Assembly: GCA_030068525.1 (NCBI GenBank)
Contig: JASJOS010000016.1
Coordinates: 1-64,000 of the forward strand
Origin: Xanthocytophaga flava
Lineage (GTDB): Bacteria > Bacteroidota > Bacteroidia > Cytophagales > 172606-1
Direction: 5' to 3'
DNA: 64,000 nt
Part shown: positions 18,447 to 27,231 of the stretch, piece by piece
How positions within the stretch are numbered: position 1 is the first letter of the stretch
How the letters are laid out: the number at the start of each line of letters is the position of its first letter
Notes under the pieces: model-generated
The model's database searches: none
Told to the model about the DNA's origin: nothing
The model's input: the letters and a program-made list of their open reading frames with translations, nothing else
Made by a program: the position numbers and the translations under genes

Positions 18447-18576
18447 AATGGTTGTTTAAAAGGGATGTATCCAAATATAGGTACATCTGGCTGTACCTAA
18501 AAATGAATCTGAAATACATATGGTGAGAGGAAAGTAAAAGACTCAACTATTTTAACGTATGAAGTGTTGAGGAGAC

Positions 18577-19620
18577 ATGGGACAAAAGATTAAACTAAGT
18601 ATACTGGATCAGTCACCTGTCAGAGCTGGTGGCACTGCATCACAGGCTATCAAAGAAACCATAGAACTAGCTCGTCTGGCTGATAGGTTAGGATATACCC
18701 GCTATTGGGTGTCTGAGCATCATAATATTACCAGTTTGGCAGGATCTACACCAGAAGTATTGATTGCTCATCTGGCAGGAGAGACAAAACATATACGTTT
18801 AGGATCTGGAGGTATTATGTTGCCTAATCACAGTTCACTGAAAGTCGCCGAAAACTTTCGGATGCTGGAGACCTTGTTTCCGGGACGTATTGACCTGGGA
18901 TTAGGTAGAGCTCCTGGTGGAGATCGTATTACATCCAGTTTACTTAACCCCTCTAATACATTTAGTGAACAGGATTTTATCCAACAGATTGTAGATTTAC
19001 AGGGTTTTCTGACAGATTCTCCAGATCCGGCTTCTGTACAGGCACATATCAGGGCTATTCCTATCGCAGATACTGTACCCCATTTGTGGATGCTAACCTC
19101 CAGTGGGCATAGTGGATTGGTTGCAGCTCATTTTGGTATGGCATTGTCTTTTGCACAGTTTATTAATCCAGTTGGTGGACCTCAGGCAGTAAAGGCGTAT
19201 CGGGAAAGTTTTCATCCCTCGGATCAGTTTGCACAACCATACGCCACTGTAGGAATATTTGTGCTCTGTGCAGATACCGAAGAAAAGGCCAGGGAATTAC
19301 AGGCGGTTATGGATTGGCGTTTTCTGAGTATAGAGAAAGGTATACGATCTGGATTAAGTACCTATGATGAGGTGAAGAATATTCAGTATACACAGGCTGA
19401 ACTGTCACGTATTCAGTTTAACAGAGCTCGGATGATTGCAGGAACGCCTGAGCAGGTAAAACAACAAATAGAGCAGTTAGCCGTAGATTATCAGATAGAT
19501 GAAATCGTTGCTGCAACCATTACCTATGATTTCGCTGACCGGATTCGCTCCTATGAATTACTGGCAGAAGCCTTTGAACTCACTCCTTATGCTGAAAAGG
19601 CTGAATGTTTCTCTTCTTAG
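18577..19620 (+). CDS. LLM-class flavin-dependent oxidoreductase
   Basis: 347 residues with the luciferase-like monooxygenase TIM barrel. Recognisable pieces are LSILDQSPVRAG at the start, TRYWVSEHHN, IRLGSGGIMLPNHSSLKVAE, GRIDLGLGRAPGGDR and the C-terminal GTPEQVKQQIEQLA. It uses FMN or F420-like flavin to oxidise an unknown small molecule. The ATG has an unusually strong Shine-Dalgarno (GAGGAG at 18569-18574), though only 2 bases separate it from the ATG. It is a single gene between the beta-lactamase-like gene and a repeat-rich gap. Confidence 0.9.
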   Translation: MGQKIKLSILDQSPVRAGGTASQAIKETIELARLADRLGYTRYWVSEHHNITSLAGSTPEVLIAHLAGETKHIRLGSGGIMLPNHSSLKVAENFRMLETLFPGRIDLGLGRAPGGDRITSSLLNPSNTFSEQDFIQQIVDLQGFLTDSPDPASVQAHIRAIPIADTVPHLWMLTSSGHSGLVAAHFGMALSFAQFINPVGGPQAVKAYRESFHPSDQFAQPYATVGIFVLCADTEEKARELQAVMDWRFLSIEKGIRSGLSTYDEVKNIQYTQAELSRIQFNRARMIAGTPEQVKQQIEQLAVDYQIDEIVAATITYDFADRIRSYELLAEAFELTPYAEKAECFSS

Positions 19621-19760
19621 AAAATATATCAGATAGTCTATGAAGGTATGACTTCTTTAAGCTACTCCTTTTATGCATTTATGCTGTCGATGGCTGAACG
19701 TGCTTCTATGCAAAAACTTTTTTGAAGAAGACAAGGCTAGTCAACTTATCAGTGATCAAC

Positions 19761-20075
19761 TTGCATATAACTCCAATCAGTTTTAATTGTAATTGGAGTT
19801 CCGATTACTTTTATTTTGCGTATAATTCACGGCAAGGCTCTTGTTTTGGTTTGTCTCAGTTGCCCCGCCATGAAAGAAGGTTTTGATCAGAACTCACGGC
19901 ATTTTTGAGTTTGACCGGAGTTCCGATCATTTTTTGTTTTGCGCATAACTCACGACAAAAATTTTTTTGACTGGAACTCCGATCACTTTTTCGTCTTGCG
20001 CATAGTTCACCGCAAAAACAAAATTTGATCGGAATTCACCGCAAGAAGAAAAAGTGATCGGAATTCACCGCAAAC
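19761..20075. repeat. Cluster of intergenic repeat units, copy A
   Basis: This gap holds several degenerate units of two related kinds: TTGCGCATAACTCACGGCAA-like and TTGATCGGAATTCACCGCAA-like. Some are inverted (GGAGTTCCGATCA) relative to others (TGATCGGAATTC), so the single strand can form hairpins. The unit at 19910-19960 matches 54554-54604 at 49 of 51 bases. No open frame of note lies in the surrounding gap (19621-20165). Family name unknown to me. Confidence 0.8.
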
Positions 20076-20165
20076 AATCGGCTATCGTGAATTAAACGCA
20101 AGGATGTTTTTGTTATAAATCCATACCTATTACTCCTCCACATCTATATTGCTAGAGAATACAGG

Positions 20166-20930
20166 TTAGTTCCAGATATGGTTTGCTTCCGTTAAAATGA
20201 TAGGTTTCCCATCTGTTATCAGAATAGTATGTTCATGTTGTGCCACAAAGCTTTTATCTTTTGTGACCAGCGTCCAGCCGTCTCCTTTGTCATAGGCATG
20301 GGAGGCTCTTGTTGAAATGAATGTTTCAATAGCCACAACTGAATTCTTTTTGAATCGGGTTTTATTAAACCGATCATAATAACATACAATATCACTAGGT
20401 TCTTCGTGCAGGCTCCGTCCAATACCATGACCCGCCAGATTCCGAATAACTCTATACCCTGACATACGGGCTTCTTTTTCAATTAAGTTTCCAATATCTG
20501 CGATTTTAACCCCTCCCCGAATGTGTTGAATCGCCTTGTATAAAATCTTGCGGGATGCCTCTACCAAATTGTTGTGATTGTGAATATCTTGTCCCAATAC
20601 AAATGATCCTCCGTTATCTGACCAATACCCATTCAATTCCGCAGATACATCAATATTTACCAGATCACCTTCCTGCAATATAGTTTTCTCTGACGGAATC
20701 CCATGAGCTACTTCATTGTTGACACTAATACACGTCCAACCTGGAAATCCATAGGCAAGATTAGGTGCAGATCGGGCATTATAGTGTGAAAGAAGCGAAC
20801 CGCCATACTCGTCCAGTTCTTTGGTTGACATGCCTGGTCTGGCATATTCCCGCATTTTACGAAGTGTGATACCTACCACTTCACTGATTTTTTGCATTCC
20901 GGCTAATTCACTCTCATTGGATATTGACAT
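20166..20930 (-). CDS. map: Methionine aminopeptidase, type I
   Basis: 254 residues. It removes the initiator Met from new proteins using two metal ions. All five ligands are visible: Asp in LVNIDVSAEL, Asp in WSDNGGSF, His in LAGHGIGRSLHEEP, Glu in VAIETFIS and Glu in AQHEHTILI. The substrate-binding His in NEVAHGIPS is also present. It is not in the ribosomal-protein/secY cluster where map often sits, so it could be a second copy. The gene is isolated, with repeat-rich gaps on both sides. Confidence 0.94.
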   Translation of the reverse strand: MSISNESELAGMQKISEVVGITLRKMREYARPGMSTKELDEYGGSLLSHYNARSAPNLAYGFPGWTCISVNNEVAHGIPSEKTILQEGDLVNIDVSAELNGYWSDNGGSFVLGQDIHNHNNLVEASRKILYKAIQHIRGGVKIADIGNLIEKEARMSGYRVIRNLAGHGIGRSLHEEPSDIVCYYDRFNKTRFKKNSVVAIETFISTRASHAYDKGDGWTLVTKDKSFVAQHEHTILITDGKPIILTEANHIWN

Positions 20931-21027
20931 AAGGCTGGACGTTTGTTGAAAAAAAGAAAGACGAAAAGATTATGAGTGTCTGATTTGATTAGTATACTGC
21001 TCAAATCAGAAGATGAACAAAATAACG

Positions 21028-21090
21028 GTCAAAATTAAAAACGACCACTATTCTGTTCAAAACCAAAAACGGACTGAATTCAGTTCAAAA
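21028..21090. repeat. Short imperfect tandem repeat upstream of map
   Basis: Two adjacent units of about 32 bases share the pattern TCAAAAnnAAAAACG followed by an AC/CTG-rich tail, and a third partial TTCAAAAG follows. They lie upstream of map and could affect its expression, or be inert. Confidence 0.45.
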
Positions 21091-21225
21091 GCTATTTGTA
21101 ATTACATAAGTCATTCTGAATTTTGGATGAGAGTTTGTTTTACAAAACCAGCATCTATTCTTTTGAGAAATCTCTTTTCCTAGATTAGTCGATAGTCCCT
21201 TACATTCCTCTTCTCTAGGCTTCTT

Positions 21226-21317
21226 CCTTTTTTGCTTTTCCAAAAAATGAAGCAAAAAAGGGCAAAAAATTCCAAAGCTTCGCCCCGCAGGGCTAACGCT
21301 AGGCCCGCGGAATTTTT
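21226..21317. repeat. Composite double-hairpin element in the map-glyS gap
   Basis: Two inverted repeats lie in tandem. CCTTTTTTGCTT (21226-21237) pairs perfectly with AAGCAAAAAAGG (21250-21261). AAAAATTCC (21265-21273) pairs with GGAATTTTT (21309-21317) around a GC-rich core that contains GCCCCGCAGGGC. The core is far richer in GC than its surroundings. It looks like a dispersed repeat element rather than a terminator; it is about 300 bases from map and 220 from the end of glyS. Confidence 0.65.
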
Positions 21318-21482
21318 ATCCCTACGCACCTACACTGCCACACACGATTGAAGTCAACTTCACTCTCTTTGTAACCATTGTTCTTACTTTTTCAATGACA
21401 TCTTTTCCTCAAAATTCGGGATAACTCATATTGAACAGTATAGGGGGCAGTAGACAAGGTATTTCTCCTGTGTGCTTTCCAT

Positions 21483-21518
21483 AAAAAAGACCTAATCTGG
21501 ATGGATTAGGTCTTTTTT
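21483..21518 (-). terminator. Terminator of glyS
   Basis: A 15-bp perfect stem, AAAAAAGACCTAATC with GATTAGGTCTTTTTT, around a 6-base loop. It lies 18 bases past the glyS stop codon. Confidence 0.9.
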
Positions 21519-21535
21519 ATAAGGAGAATTAAGAG

Positions 21536-23041
21536 TTAGCTAAGTTTCTCCAATACACGTTTGAAGGAAACTTCTTCACCTATGATGGAACGCAATTCGC
21601 TGATATGAACACGTTTTTGTTCTGTAGTATCACGGTAACGGATTGTTACTGTATCATCTTCTAAGGTTTGATAGTCAACTGCAATACAGAATGGAGTACC
21701 AATCAGGTCCTGACGAGTGTATCTGCGTCCAATCGCATCACGTTCTTCATAAATAACATTGAAGTCGTAACGCAGGTCTTCCAGAATTGCTTTGGCTTTT
21801 TCAGGAAGACCATCCCGTTTTACTAATGGGAAGATAGCCGCTTTGATAGGTGCAATTGATGGGTGAAACTTCAGGAAGATACGTGTTTTCGGATTACCAT
21901 CTGCATCTACCCCTTCGTCTTCTGTATAGGCATTGCTCAATACTGCCAGGAATAAACGGTCTGCACCTACGGAAGTTTCCACTACATAGGGAATGTAATT
22001 TCCATAAGGTTTGCCATTTTCATCCAGATCATTATCAAAGTACTGTTGTTTCTTTTTCGAATACTCCTGATGACTGCGAAGGTCAAAATCTGTACGTGAA
22101 TGAATACCTTCAATTTCTTTGAAACCAAACGGAAATTCAAATTCTATGTCTACAGCTGAATCTGCATAATGTGCTAGTTTTTCATGCACATGCCATTTTA
22201 GTTTAGAAGCTGGCAGACCCAATGCTTCGTGCCATTTACGACGGGTTTCTTTCCAGTGTTCAAACCATTGCTGTTGTGTTCCGGGACGTACAAAGAACTG
22301 CATCTCCATTTGTTCAAATTCTCGCATACGAAAAATGAACTGGCGTGCTACTACTTCGTTTCTAAAAGCTTTACCAATCTGAGCGATACCAAATGGAATT
22401 TTCATCCGGCCGGTTTTCTGCACATTCAGGAAGTTTACAAAGATACCCTGAGCAGTTTCCGGACGCAGGTATATAGTGTCTGCATCTTCTGCCACAGCAC
22501 CCATCTGAGTAGAAAACATCAGGTTAAACTGACGTACATCTGTCCAATTGGCTGTTCCAGAGACTGGACAAACGATTTTTTCTTCCAGAATCAGATTACG
22601 TACACCTTCCAGATCATTTGCTTCCAGCAGACGGGCTAAGCGATTACGCAGATCCTGTCCACGGTTTTCGTCTCCTGCTTTTTCGTATTCTGCCGCCTTA
22701 TCTTCGATCAATACATCTGCACGATAACGTTTTTTGCTGTCCTTGTTATCAATCATTGGATCACTGAATCCATCCACGTGACCAGATGCTTTCCAGGTTA
22801 ATGGATGCATAAAGATAGCCGCATCTACTCCTACAATATTTTCGTTTAGCTGAGTCATGGCTTTCCACCACAACGCTTTCAGGTTGTTTTTCAACTCCAC
22901 ACCGTATTGACCATAGTCATATACAGCAGCCAGACCATCGTAAATTTCACTGGATGGAAACACAAAACCATACTCTTTGGCATGTGAAATAATTTTTTGC
23001 AATGTACTTTCCGTAGTAGATTGTGCTTGCGGTTTTTGCAT
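21536..23041 (-). CDS. glyS: Glycyl-tRNA synthetase (single-chain, dimeric type)
   Basis: 501 residues, the alpha2-type glycine-tRNA ligase found in Bacteroidota, not the alpha/beta two-gene form. It is a class II synthetase: motif 2 is FRNEVVARQFIFRMREFEQMEMQ, and TIYLRPETAQGIFVNF and ETSVGADRLFLAVL (motif 3) are present. The anticodon-binding domain (about 390-501) includes IAPIKAAIFPLVK and RRYTRQDLIGTPF. It is a single gene with a strong terminator, divergent from rplS. Confidence 0.96.
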   Translation of the reverse strand: MQKPQAQSTTESTLQKIISHAKEYGFVFPSSEIYDGLAAVYDYGQYGVELKNNLKALWWKAMTQLNENIVGVDAAIFMHPLTWKASGHVDGFSDPMIDNKDSKKRYRADVLIEDKAAEYEKAGDENRGQDLRNRLARLLEANDLEGVRNLILEEKIVCPVSGTANWTDVRQFNLMFSTQMGAVAEDADTIYLRPETAQGIFVNFLNVQKTGRMKIPFGIAQIGKAFRNEVVARQFIFRMREFEQMEMQFFVRPGTQQQWFEHWKETRRKWHEALGLPASKLKWHVHEKLAHYADSAVDIEFEFPFGFKEIEGIHSRTDFDLRSHQEYSKKKQQYFDNDLDENGKPYGNYIPYVVETSVGADRLFLAVLSNAYTEDEGVDADGNPKTRIFLKFHPSIAPIKAAIFPLVKRDGLPEKAKAILEDLRYDFNVIYEERDAIGRRYTRQDLIGTPFCIAVDYQTLEDDTVTIRYRDTTEQKRVHISELRSIIGEEVSFKRVLEKLS

Positions 23042-23226
23042 GTATGTAAAAAATTAGTAGTTTACGAAACCAATTGTATATTTTGCCAAGAAAACATAGG
23101 GCGCAAATTTATAGACTTTGCGACAACATATTCTAATAATAAAGTAGCAATATTTGTGTTTCAGGCATTTTATTGTATTTTAGAGTATTCATAACCCAGT
23201 TCAGCGAAATTATTTTGCAGAATTAT

Positions 23227-23257
23227 TTTGAGCATCGATAAAACCTTCCTAAATTTG
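23227..23257 (+). promoter_or_regulatory. Promoter of rplS (TTTG-N19-TAnnTTTG)
   Basis: TTTG (23227-23230), a 19-base spacer, then TAAATTTG (23250-23257). This matches the Bacteroidota sigma-70 consensus in both elements and in spacing. It lies 52 bases before the rplS ATG. Confidence 0.75.
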
Positions 23258-23309
23258 CAGTCCTTTTTTGGAGGGAGGTTTTTATTCACATATTTATATA
23301 CTGTTTGTC

Positions 23310-23681
23310 ATGAGTGAGATTATTAAATCTATCGAGGCTGAATATACAGGACGCAAGGCTAATTTTCCTGAGTTTAAAGCTGGGGATACAATAAACGTTC
23401 ACGTAAAAATCCGTGAAGGTAACAAAGAGCGTATTCAGCAATTCCAAGGTACTGTGATTCAGCGTCGCAATGCTAGTACTACTGGTGAAACTTTTACTGT
23501 AAGAAAAGTTTCTAATGGTATCGGTGTTGAGCGTATTTTCCCAATTTTATCTCCAAGTATTGAGAAGATCGAACTGGTTCGTCAAGGTAAAGTGCGTCGG
23601 GCACGTCTGTTCTACCTGCGTGGTAAGCAAGGTAAAGCGGCTCGTATTAAAGAGAAAAAAACCGTAGTGGGGCAAGCATAG
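23310..23681 (+). CDS. rplS: 50S ribosomal protein L19
   Basis: 123 residues from ATG 23310; the 14 extra upstream codons are not L19. Family sequence runs throughout: [55 protein letters not shown] and [20 protein letters not shown]. It lies at the interface of the two ribosomal subunits. In many bacteria rplS closes the rpsP-rimM-trmD operon; here it is alone, with its own promoter and terminator, about 18 kb from rpsP. Confidence 0.97.
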   Translation: MSEIIKSIEAEYTGRKANFPEFKAGDTINVHVKIREGNKERIQQFQGTVIQRRNASTTGETFTVRKVSNGIGVERIFPILSPSIEKIELVRQGKVRRARLFYLRGKQGKAARIKEKKTVVGQA

Positions 23682-23756
23682 AAAAAAAATATTTGTATAT
23701 TTGGGAAATTTCACCTAAGTTTTTTGCATAGTTTTCATAGTTGTAGTAGCAAAGAA

Positions 23757-23779
23757 GCCGTCTGATGGACGGTTTTTTT
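23757..23779 (+). terminator. Terminator of rplS
   Basis: A short stem, CCGTC (23758-23762) with GACGG (23768-23772), followed by seven T. It lies about 76 bases past the stop codon. Confidence 0.65.
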
Positions 23780-23927
23780 GTTTATATGACTCATAGTCAG
23801 GTAGTTCTGTAGGAAGTAAACTGATTATGCATATTTTACCGGATACAGATTTTCGGGTAAAAGCGACTTATTTTTAGTCTACAGGAATATTTTGCACCTT
23901 TGCATACAAAATTTTTTTTCAGATTTT

Positions 23928-24713
23928 ATGTTGCTTCATTTTTATAAATATCAGGGGACAGGAAACGACTTTGTGATCATAGATGACCGCAAACAAACCT
24001 TTCCAATAAGTCAGGAACTTGTTGCCAAATTGTGTGATCGTCGTTTTGGTATAGGAGCAGATGGGTTGATGTTATTGCAGAACCATCCGGAGTATGATTT
24101 CCGAATGGTGTACTTCAATTCCGATGGAAATACAAGTAGTATGTGTGGCAATGGAGGGCGTTGTCTGGTACGATTTGCACATGCATTAGGGATCTTTAAA
24201 GAGACAACTACCTTCGAGGCTGTGGATGGATTGCATGAAGCATCTGTGAAGGATAAGCTGGTTTATTTGAAGATGAATGATGTCCGCTATGTACAACATG
24301 AAGCCGGCTATGATTTCCTGAATACGGGTTCTCCTCACTATGTCACCTTTATGGAAGAGGTTCAATCTATGACACATGATGAAATAGTAAAACAAGGACG
24401 TGCAATCCGTTATAATGATTATTTTGGACCCAAAGGAGGTACAAACGTAAATTTTGTAGAATTTCTGCCAGACAATAGTCTGTTTGTACGTACCTACGAA
24501 CGAGGTGTAGAAGATGAAACCTATTCCTGTGGTACGGGTGTGACAGCTTGTGCACTGGCCGCCAACTTCCATCAGTTAAAAAGTCCTGTGCAGATTCGCA
24601 CAAAAGGAGGAGACCTACAGGTGGCCTTTAACCAGGTAGGAGAGCAGGAGTTTACAGATATTTATCTGATAGGTCCTGCAGAGAAGGTGTTTGAGGGTAT
24701 GATTGAAATATAA
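23928..24713 (+). CDS. dapF: Diaminopimelate epimerase
   Basis: 261 residues from ATG 23928. It interconverts LL- and meso-diaminopimelate for peptidoglycan and lysine synthesis. Both catalytic Cys regions are intact: MCGNGGRC with Cys73, and the second loop YSCGTGVTACA with Cys201. The N-terminal FYKYQGTGNDFVIIDD is typical. It is a single gene between rplS and a DUF3592 gene, with a hairpin after it. Confidence 0.96.
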   Translation: MLLHFYKYQGTGNDFVIIDDRKQTFPISQELVAKLCDRRFGIGADGLMLLQNHPEYDFRMVYFNSDGNTSSMCGNGGRCLVRFAHALGIFKETTTFEAVDGLHEASVKDKLVYLKMNDVRYVQHEAGYDFLNTGSPHYVTFMEEVQSMTHDEIVKQGRAIRYNDYFGPKGGTNVNFVEFLPDNSLFVRTYERGVEDETYSCGTGVTACALAANFHQLKSPVQIRTKGGDLQVAFNQVGEQEFTDIYLIGPAEKVFEGMIEI

Positions 24714-24737
24714 TTCTATAAGAGTATAGACCGTTGT

Positions 24738-24782
24738 AAACGGGTTGATTTCTTTCCATGGTGAAGAAGTTAACCCGTTTTT
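24738..24782 (+). terminator. Terminator of dapF
   Basis: A long imperfect stem: AAACGGGTT (24738-24746) pairs with AACCCGTTT (24772-24780), with further ATTTCTT/AAGAAGT pairing inside. A short T run follows. Confidence 0.75.
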
Positions 24783-24846
24783 GCGTTAAGAGTGGTCATT
24801 GTTTACATTCAGCTTAAACGGTTACTAATGGACAAACTCTTAATTT

Positions 24847-25539
24847 ATGAAACTATTCGTCTATATCTTTGGAGGTGTCGGTGTGGCACTAGTAATTGGT
24901 TCTGTATTTAGTCTTATCCATTCCCGAAATTTCATCGCAAACTCAGAAACATCAGAAGGTATTGTTACTCAGTTGAATTACCATAGAGATAGCGATGGAG
25001 GAGGTACCTATTATCCGATGGTTCAGTTTAGCACTCAGACCGGAAGTATTTTTAACGTGGCTGGAAACACCGGTTCTAATCCTGCTGCTTATTCCATTGG
25101 CGAAACGGTGAAAGTGTACTATAATCCTGAGAATCCAACTGATATTATGCTGCCTGACTTCTTTTCGATGTGGGGTGTTACACTGATTCTGGGAGGACTT
25201 GGACTGATATTCTCTACAATAGGAGGCGCATTTGGTTTTTCCATCTATAAGCAAAAAGTAACTACAGAATGGTTACAACAACATGGTGAGTCCGTTCAGG
25301 CGCAATTCAGTTCTATATCACTGAATACTAATCTGACAATTAATGGACGAAATCCTTTTGTCATCTACTGCCAATGGGTAGATACTTTATCTAATAAGGT
25401 TTATGTATTTCAAAGTAAGAATATCTGGTTTGATCCTGCTCCCTATATTTCTCAGACACAGTTAAAAGTATTGATAGATCCCAAAAATCCTAAAAAGCGA
25501 CATTATGTAGATCTTTCTTTTCTGCCACAGGAAGCCTGA
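24847..25539 (+). CDS. DUF3592 membrane protein
   Basis: 230 residues. One membrane helix is at the N-terminus (about 3-22) and one or two lie at about 105-135 (WGVTLILGGLGLIFSTIGGAFGF). The region between has the DUF3592 pattern: EGIVTQLNYHRDSDGGGTYYPMVQFST, then IGETVKVYYNPENPTDIML. A second, related beta segment follows, ending KVLIDPKNPKKRHYVDLSF. The family is widespread and its function unknown. The gene stands alone. Confidence 0.8.
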   Translation: MKLFVYIFGGVGVALVIGSVFSLIHSRNFIANSETSEGIVTQLNYHRDSDGGGTYYPMVQFSTQTGSIFNVAGNTGSNPAAYSIGETVKVYYNPENPTDIMLPDFFSMWGVTLILGGLGLIFSTIGGAFGFSIYKQKVTTEWLQQHGESVQAQFSSISLNTNLTINGRNPFVIYCQWVDTLSNKVYVFQSKNIWFDPAPYISQTQLKVLIDPKNPKKRHYVDLSFLPQEA

Positions 25540-25584
25540 TCGCTTATATATAGTACCCTATTTCAGCAGAAGGAATGGGGTATT

Positions 25585-26043
25585 CTAATTACTTCTATTT
25601 TGACTCTCTAACAAAAACTTTTTTATCTTTTGAACCCAGTTTTCTTCATATACTTTAATACAACAAACCTTGAAAGAATATTTTTGTCCTTCCAGTTCAA
25701 CACCTTTACTATCATCAATCAGGACATCTATTCCAAACGTAGGTGGATATTTGGAGCTACGAACTGAAACTTTTCTTTCATGTATGGATTGGTTAATAAC
25801 TCCATCCAATCGAATACCGTAAAGCCAGAAAATCCGACGAATATAACTTGGAGTGCGATAGGAGGTTGTATATATCCAAGTTTGCCAGCCTTGAGCTTTA
25901 CAAAACTCAAAGAGTTCTTTGGTTCCTTCTCTCAGTTGTTCATACGATATAACTCTGGCAAAAAAAGATTTCTTAGGAGGTTCTGTCGGAAATCGGTACC
26001 TGGAACAGAGTAAGGTGTCATCCAGATCAAAGGCGATGCACAT
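25585..26043 (-). CDS. Small HAD-superfamily hydrolase
   Basis: 152 residues. HAD motifs are in order: motif I FDLDDTLL at residues 5-12, motif II around YTTSYRTPSY, a candidate motif III Lys in RSSKYPPTF, and motif IV VLIDDSKG. It has only a small cap insert. The predicted activity is phosphohydrolase on an unknown substrate, with some resemblance to the NIF/FCP branch. Its start lies 13 bases after the stop of the EamA gene upstream on the same strand, so the two are probably one transcript. Confidence 0.8.
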   Translation of the reverse strand: MCIAFDLDDTLLCSRYRFPTEPPKKSFFARVISYEQLREGTKELFEFCKAQGWQTWIYTTSYRTPSYIRRIFWLYGIRLDGVINQSIHERKVSVRSSKYPPTFGIDVLIDDSKGVELEGQKYSFKVCCIKVYEENWVQKIKKFLLESQNRSN

Positions 26044-26056
26044 ACAAATGGCTTTG

Positions 26057-27055
26057 TTATTTCTTTGTACTTACCAGCAATACTCCTGCCAAAACCAGAA
26101 CAGTACCGATCCCTTCTCGTAATTCCACCGTTTCATTTAAAAAGAAATAACCCAAAACAATAGTAGAAACCGGACCTATGCTGGCTACAATGGCAGCTCT
26201 ACCGGCGCCAATAATCTTTATTCCTGCTGTTACCAGAAAGGTGGGGATAACTGTCGAAAATATAGCCAGGGCCATTCCGTAATAATAAACCTGTGCCGGA
26301 AAATGCCATAACGATTCCGGATAAGAGATCAGATAGTGTAGAATCACTGCAAAAGAGGATACTATCATGGCATAAGCATTGAATCGAACGGCACCAAAGC
26401 GTGGGATCATACGACCACTACCTACCAGATAAATAGCATACGTTAATGCACTTCCGAAGATCAGAAAGGCACCCATCCATATATTAGTCTGCTTAAGAAA
26501 GGATTGGCCTGAAAACACAACCAGCATGCCGGCATACGTAAGGACTAATGCAAACACCTCAGTACGGCCTATTGGTTTTTTGAATACTGACCAGGAAATC
26601 ACAACAACCAACGTAGGGTATACAAATAAAATAAGCCTTTCCAGACCTGCACTGACGTATTGTAATCCCCAGAAATCCAGAATACTGGCAGCATAATATC
26701 CAAGTATACCCAAGCCAGCTAGCTTTCCATAGTCTGTAAGTGTGAGCCTGGATTGACTTTCAGATTCTGCATTCTCAGCTAAATTGGTTTTTTCCGTTAC
26801 ACCTCCTAATTCTCTCCCTAGCAAAGGTAGTTTAGGGAGCCATGTTTTCCGGTTCACATACAATGCAACTCCTACAAAGAAAGGCAATGAAAATACCATA
26901 CGCAGACACAGCAGAGAAACCGGATCTACAGGATAGCGAAATGCCAGTTTGATCATGACTGCCTTCGCTGAAAAAAGCAGAGCTGAAAAAAAGACAGCAA
27001 TAATGCCCAGTAAGGGGTTGATAGAGGTAGTAACAGACGCTGATTTAGTTGTCAA
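26057..27055 (-). CDS. DMT-superfamily (EamA) transporter
   Basis: 332 residues, about ten membrane helices in two EamA repeats (about 12-175 and 190-330). The first loop after helix 3 is unusually long and charged (about 70-100, GGVTEKTNLAENAESESQSR). Typical helices are AGLGILGYYAASILDFWGL and the final TVLVLAGVLLVSTKK. The substrate is unknown. It is divergent from the large GT117 gene and closely followed by the HAD gene. Confidence 0.87.
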   Translation of the reverse strand: MTTKSASVTTSINPLLGIIAVFFSALLFSAKAVMIKLAFRYPVDPVSLLCLRMVFSLPFFVGVALYVNRKTWLPKLPLLGRELGGVTEKTNLAENAESESQSRLTLTDYGKLAGLGILGYYAASILDFWGLQYVSAGLERLILFVYPTLVVVISWSVFKKPIGRTEVFALVLTYAGMLVVFSGQSFLKQTNIWMGAFLIFGSALTYAIYLVGSGRMIPRFGAVRFNAYAMIVSSFAVILHYLISYPESLWHFPAQVYYYGMALAIFSTVIPTFLVTAGIKIIGAGRAAIVASIGPVSTIVLGYFFLNETVELREGIGTVLVLAGVLLVSTKK

Positions 27056-27231
27056 GGAAAAAGTATTTCAATGAATAAATTTGATAATTAGGTTACAAAA
27101 GGATTATTTCCAAAGTTCCAATATTTTTTTACTATTTTCGCCCCTTGCTACAAAGTGTTGTTTATAACAAAAATATTTGTTTTATCATGTGCTTCGTTGC
27201 ACAAACCGAATAACCATTAATCTTGTACTTC

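Noticed and set aside
19761-20075. CRISPR array
   Set aside because: The repeat units are degenerate, irregularly spaced and of both orientations, with no uniform spacers and no cas genes nearby.
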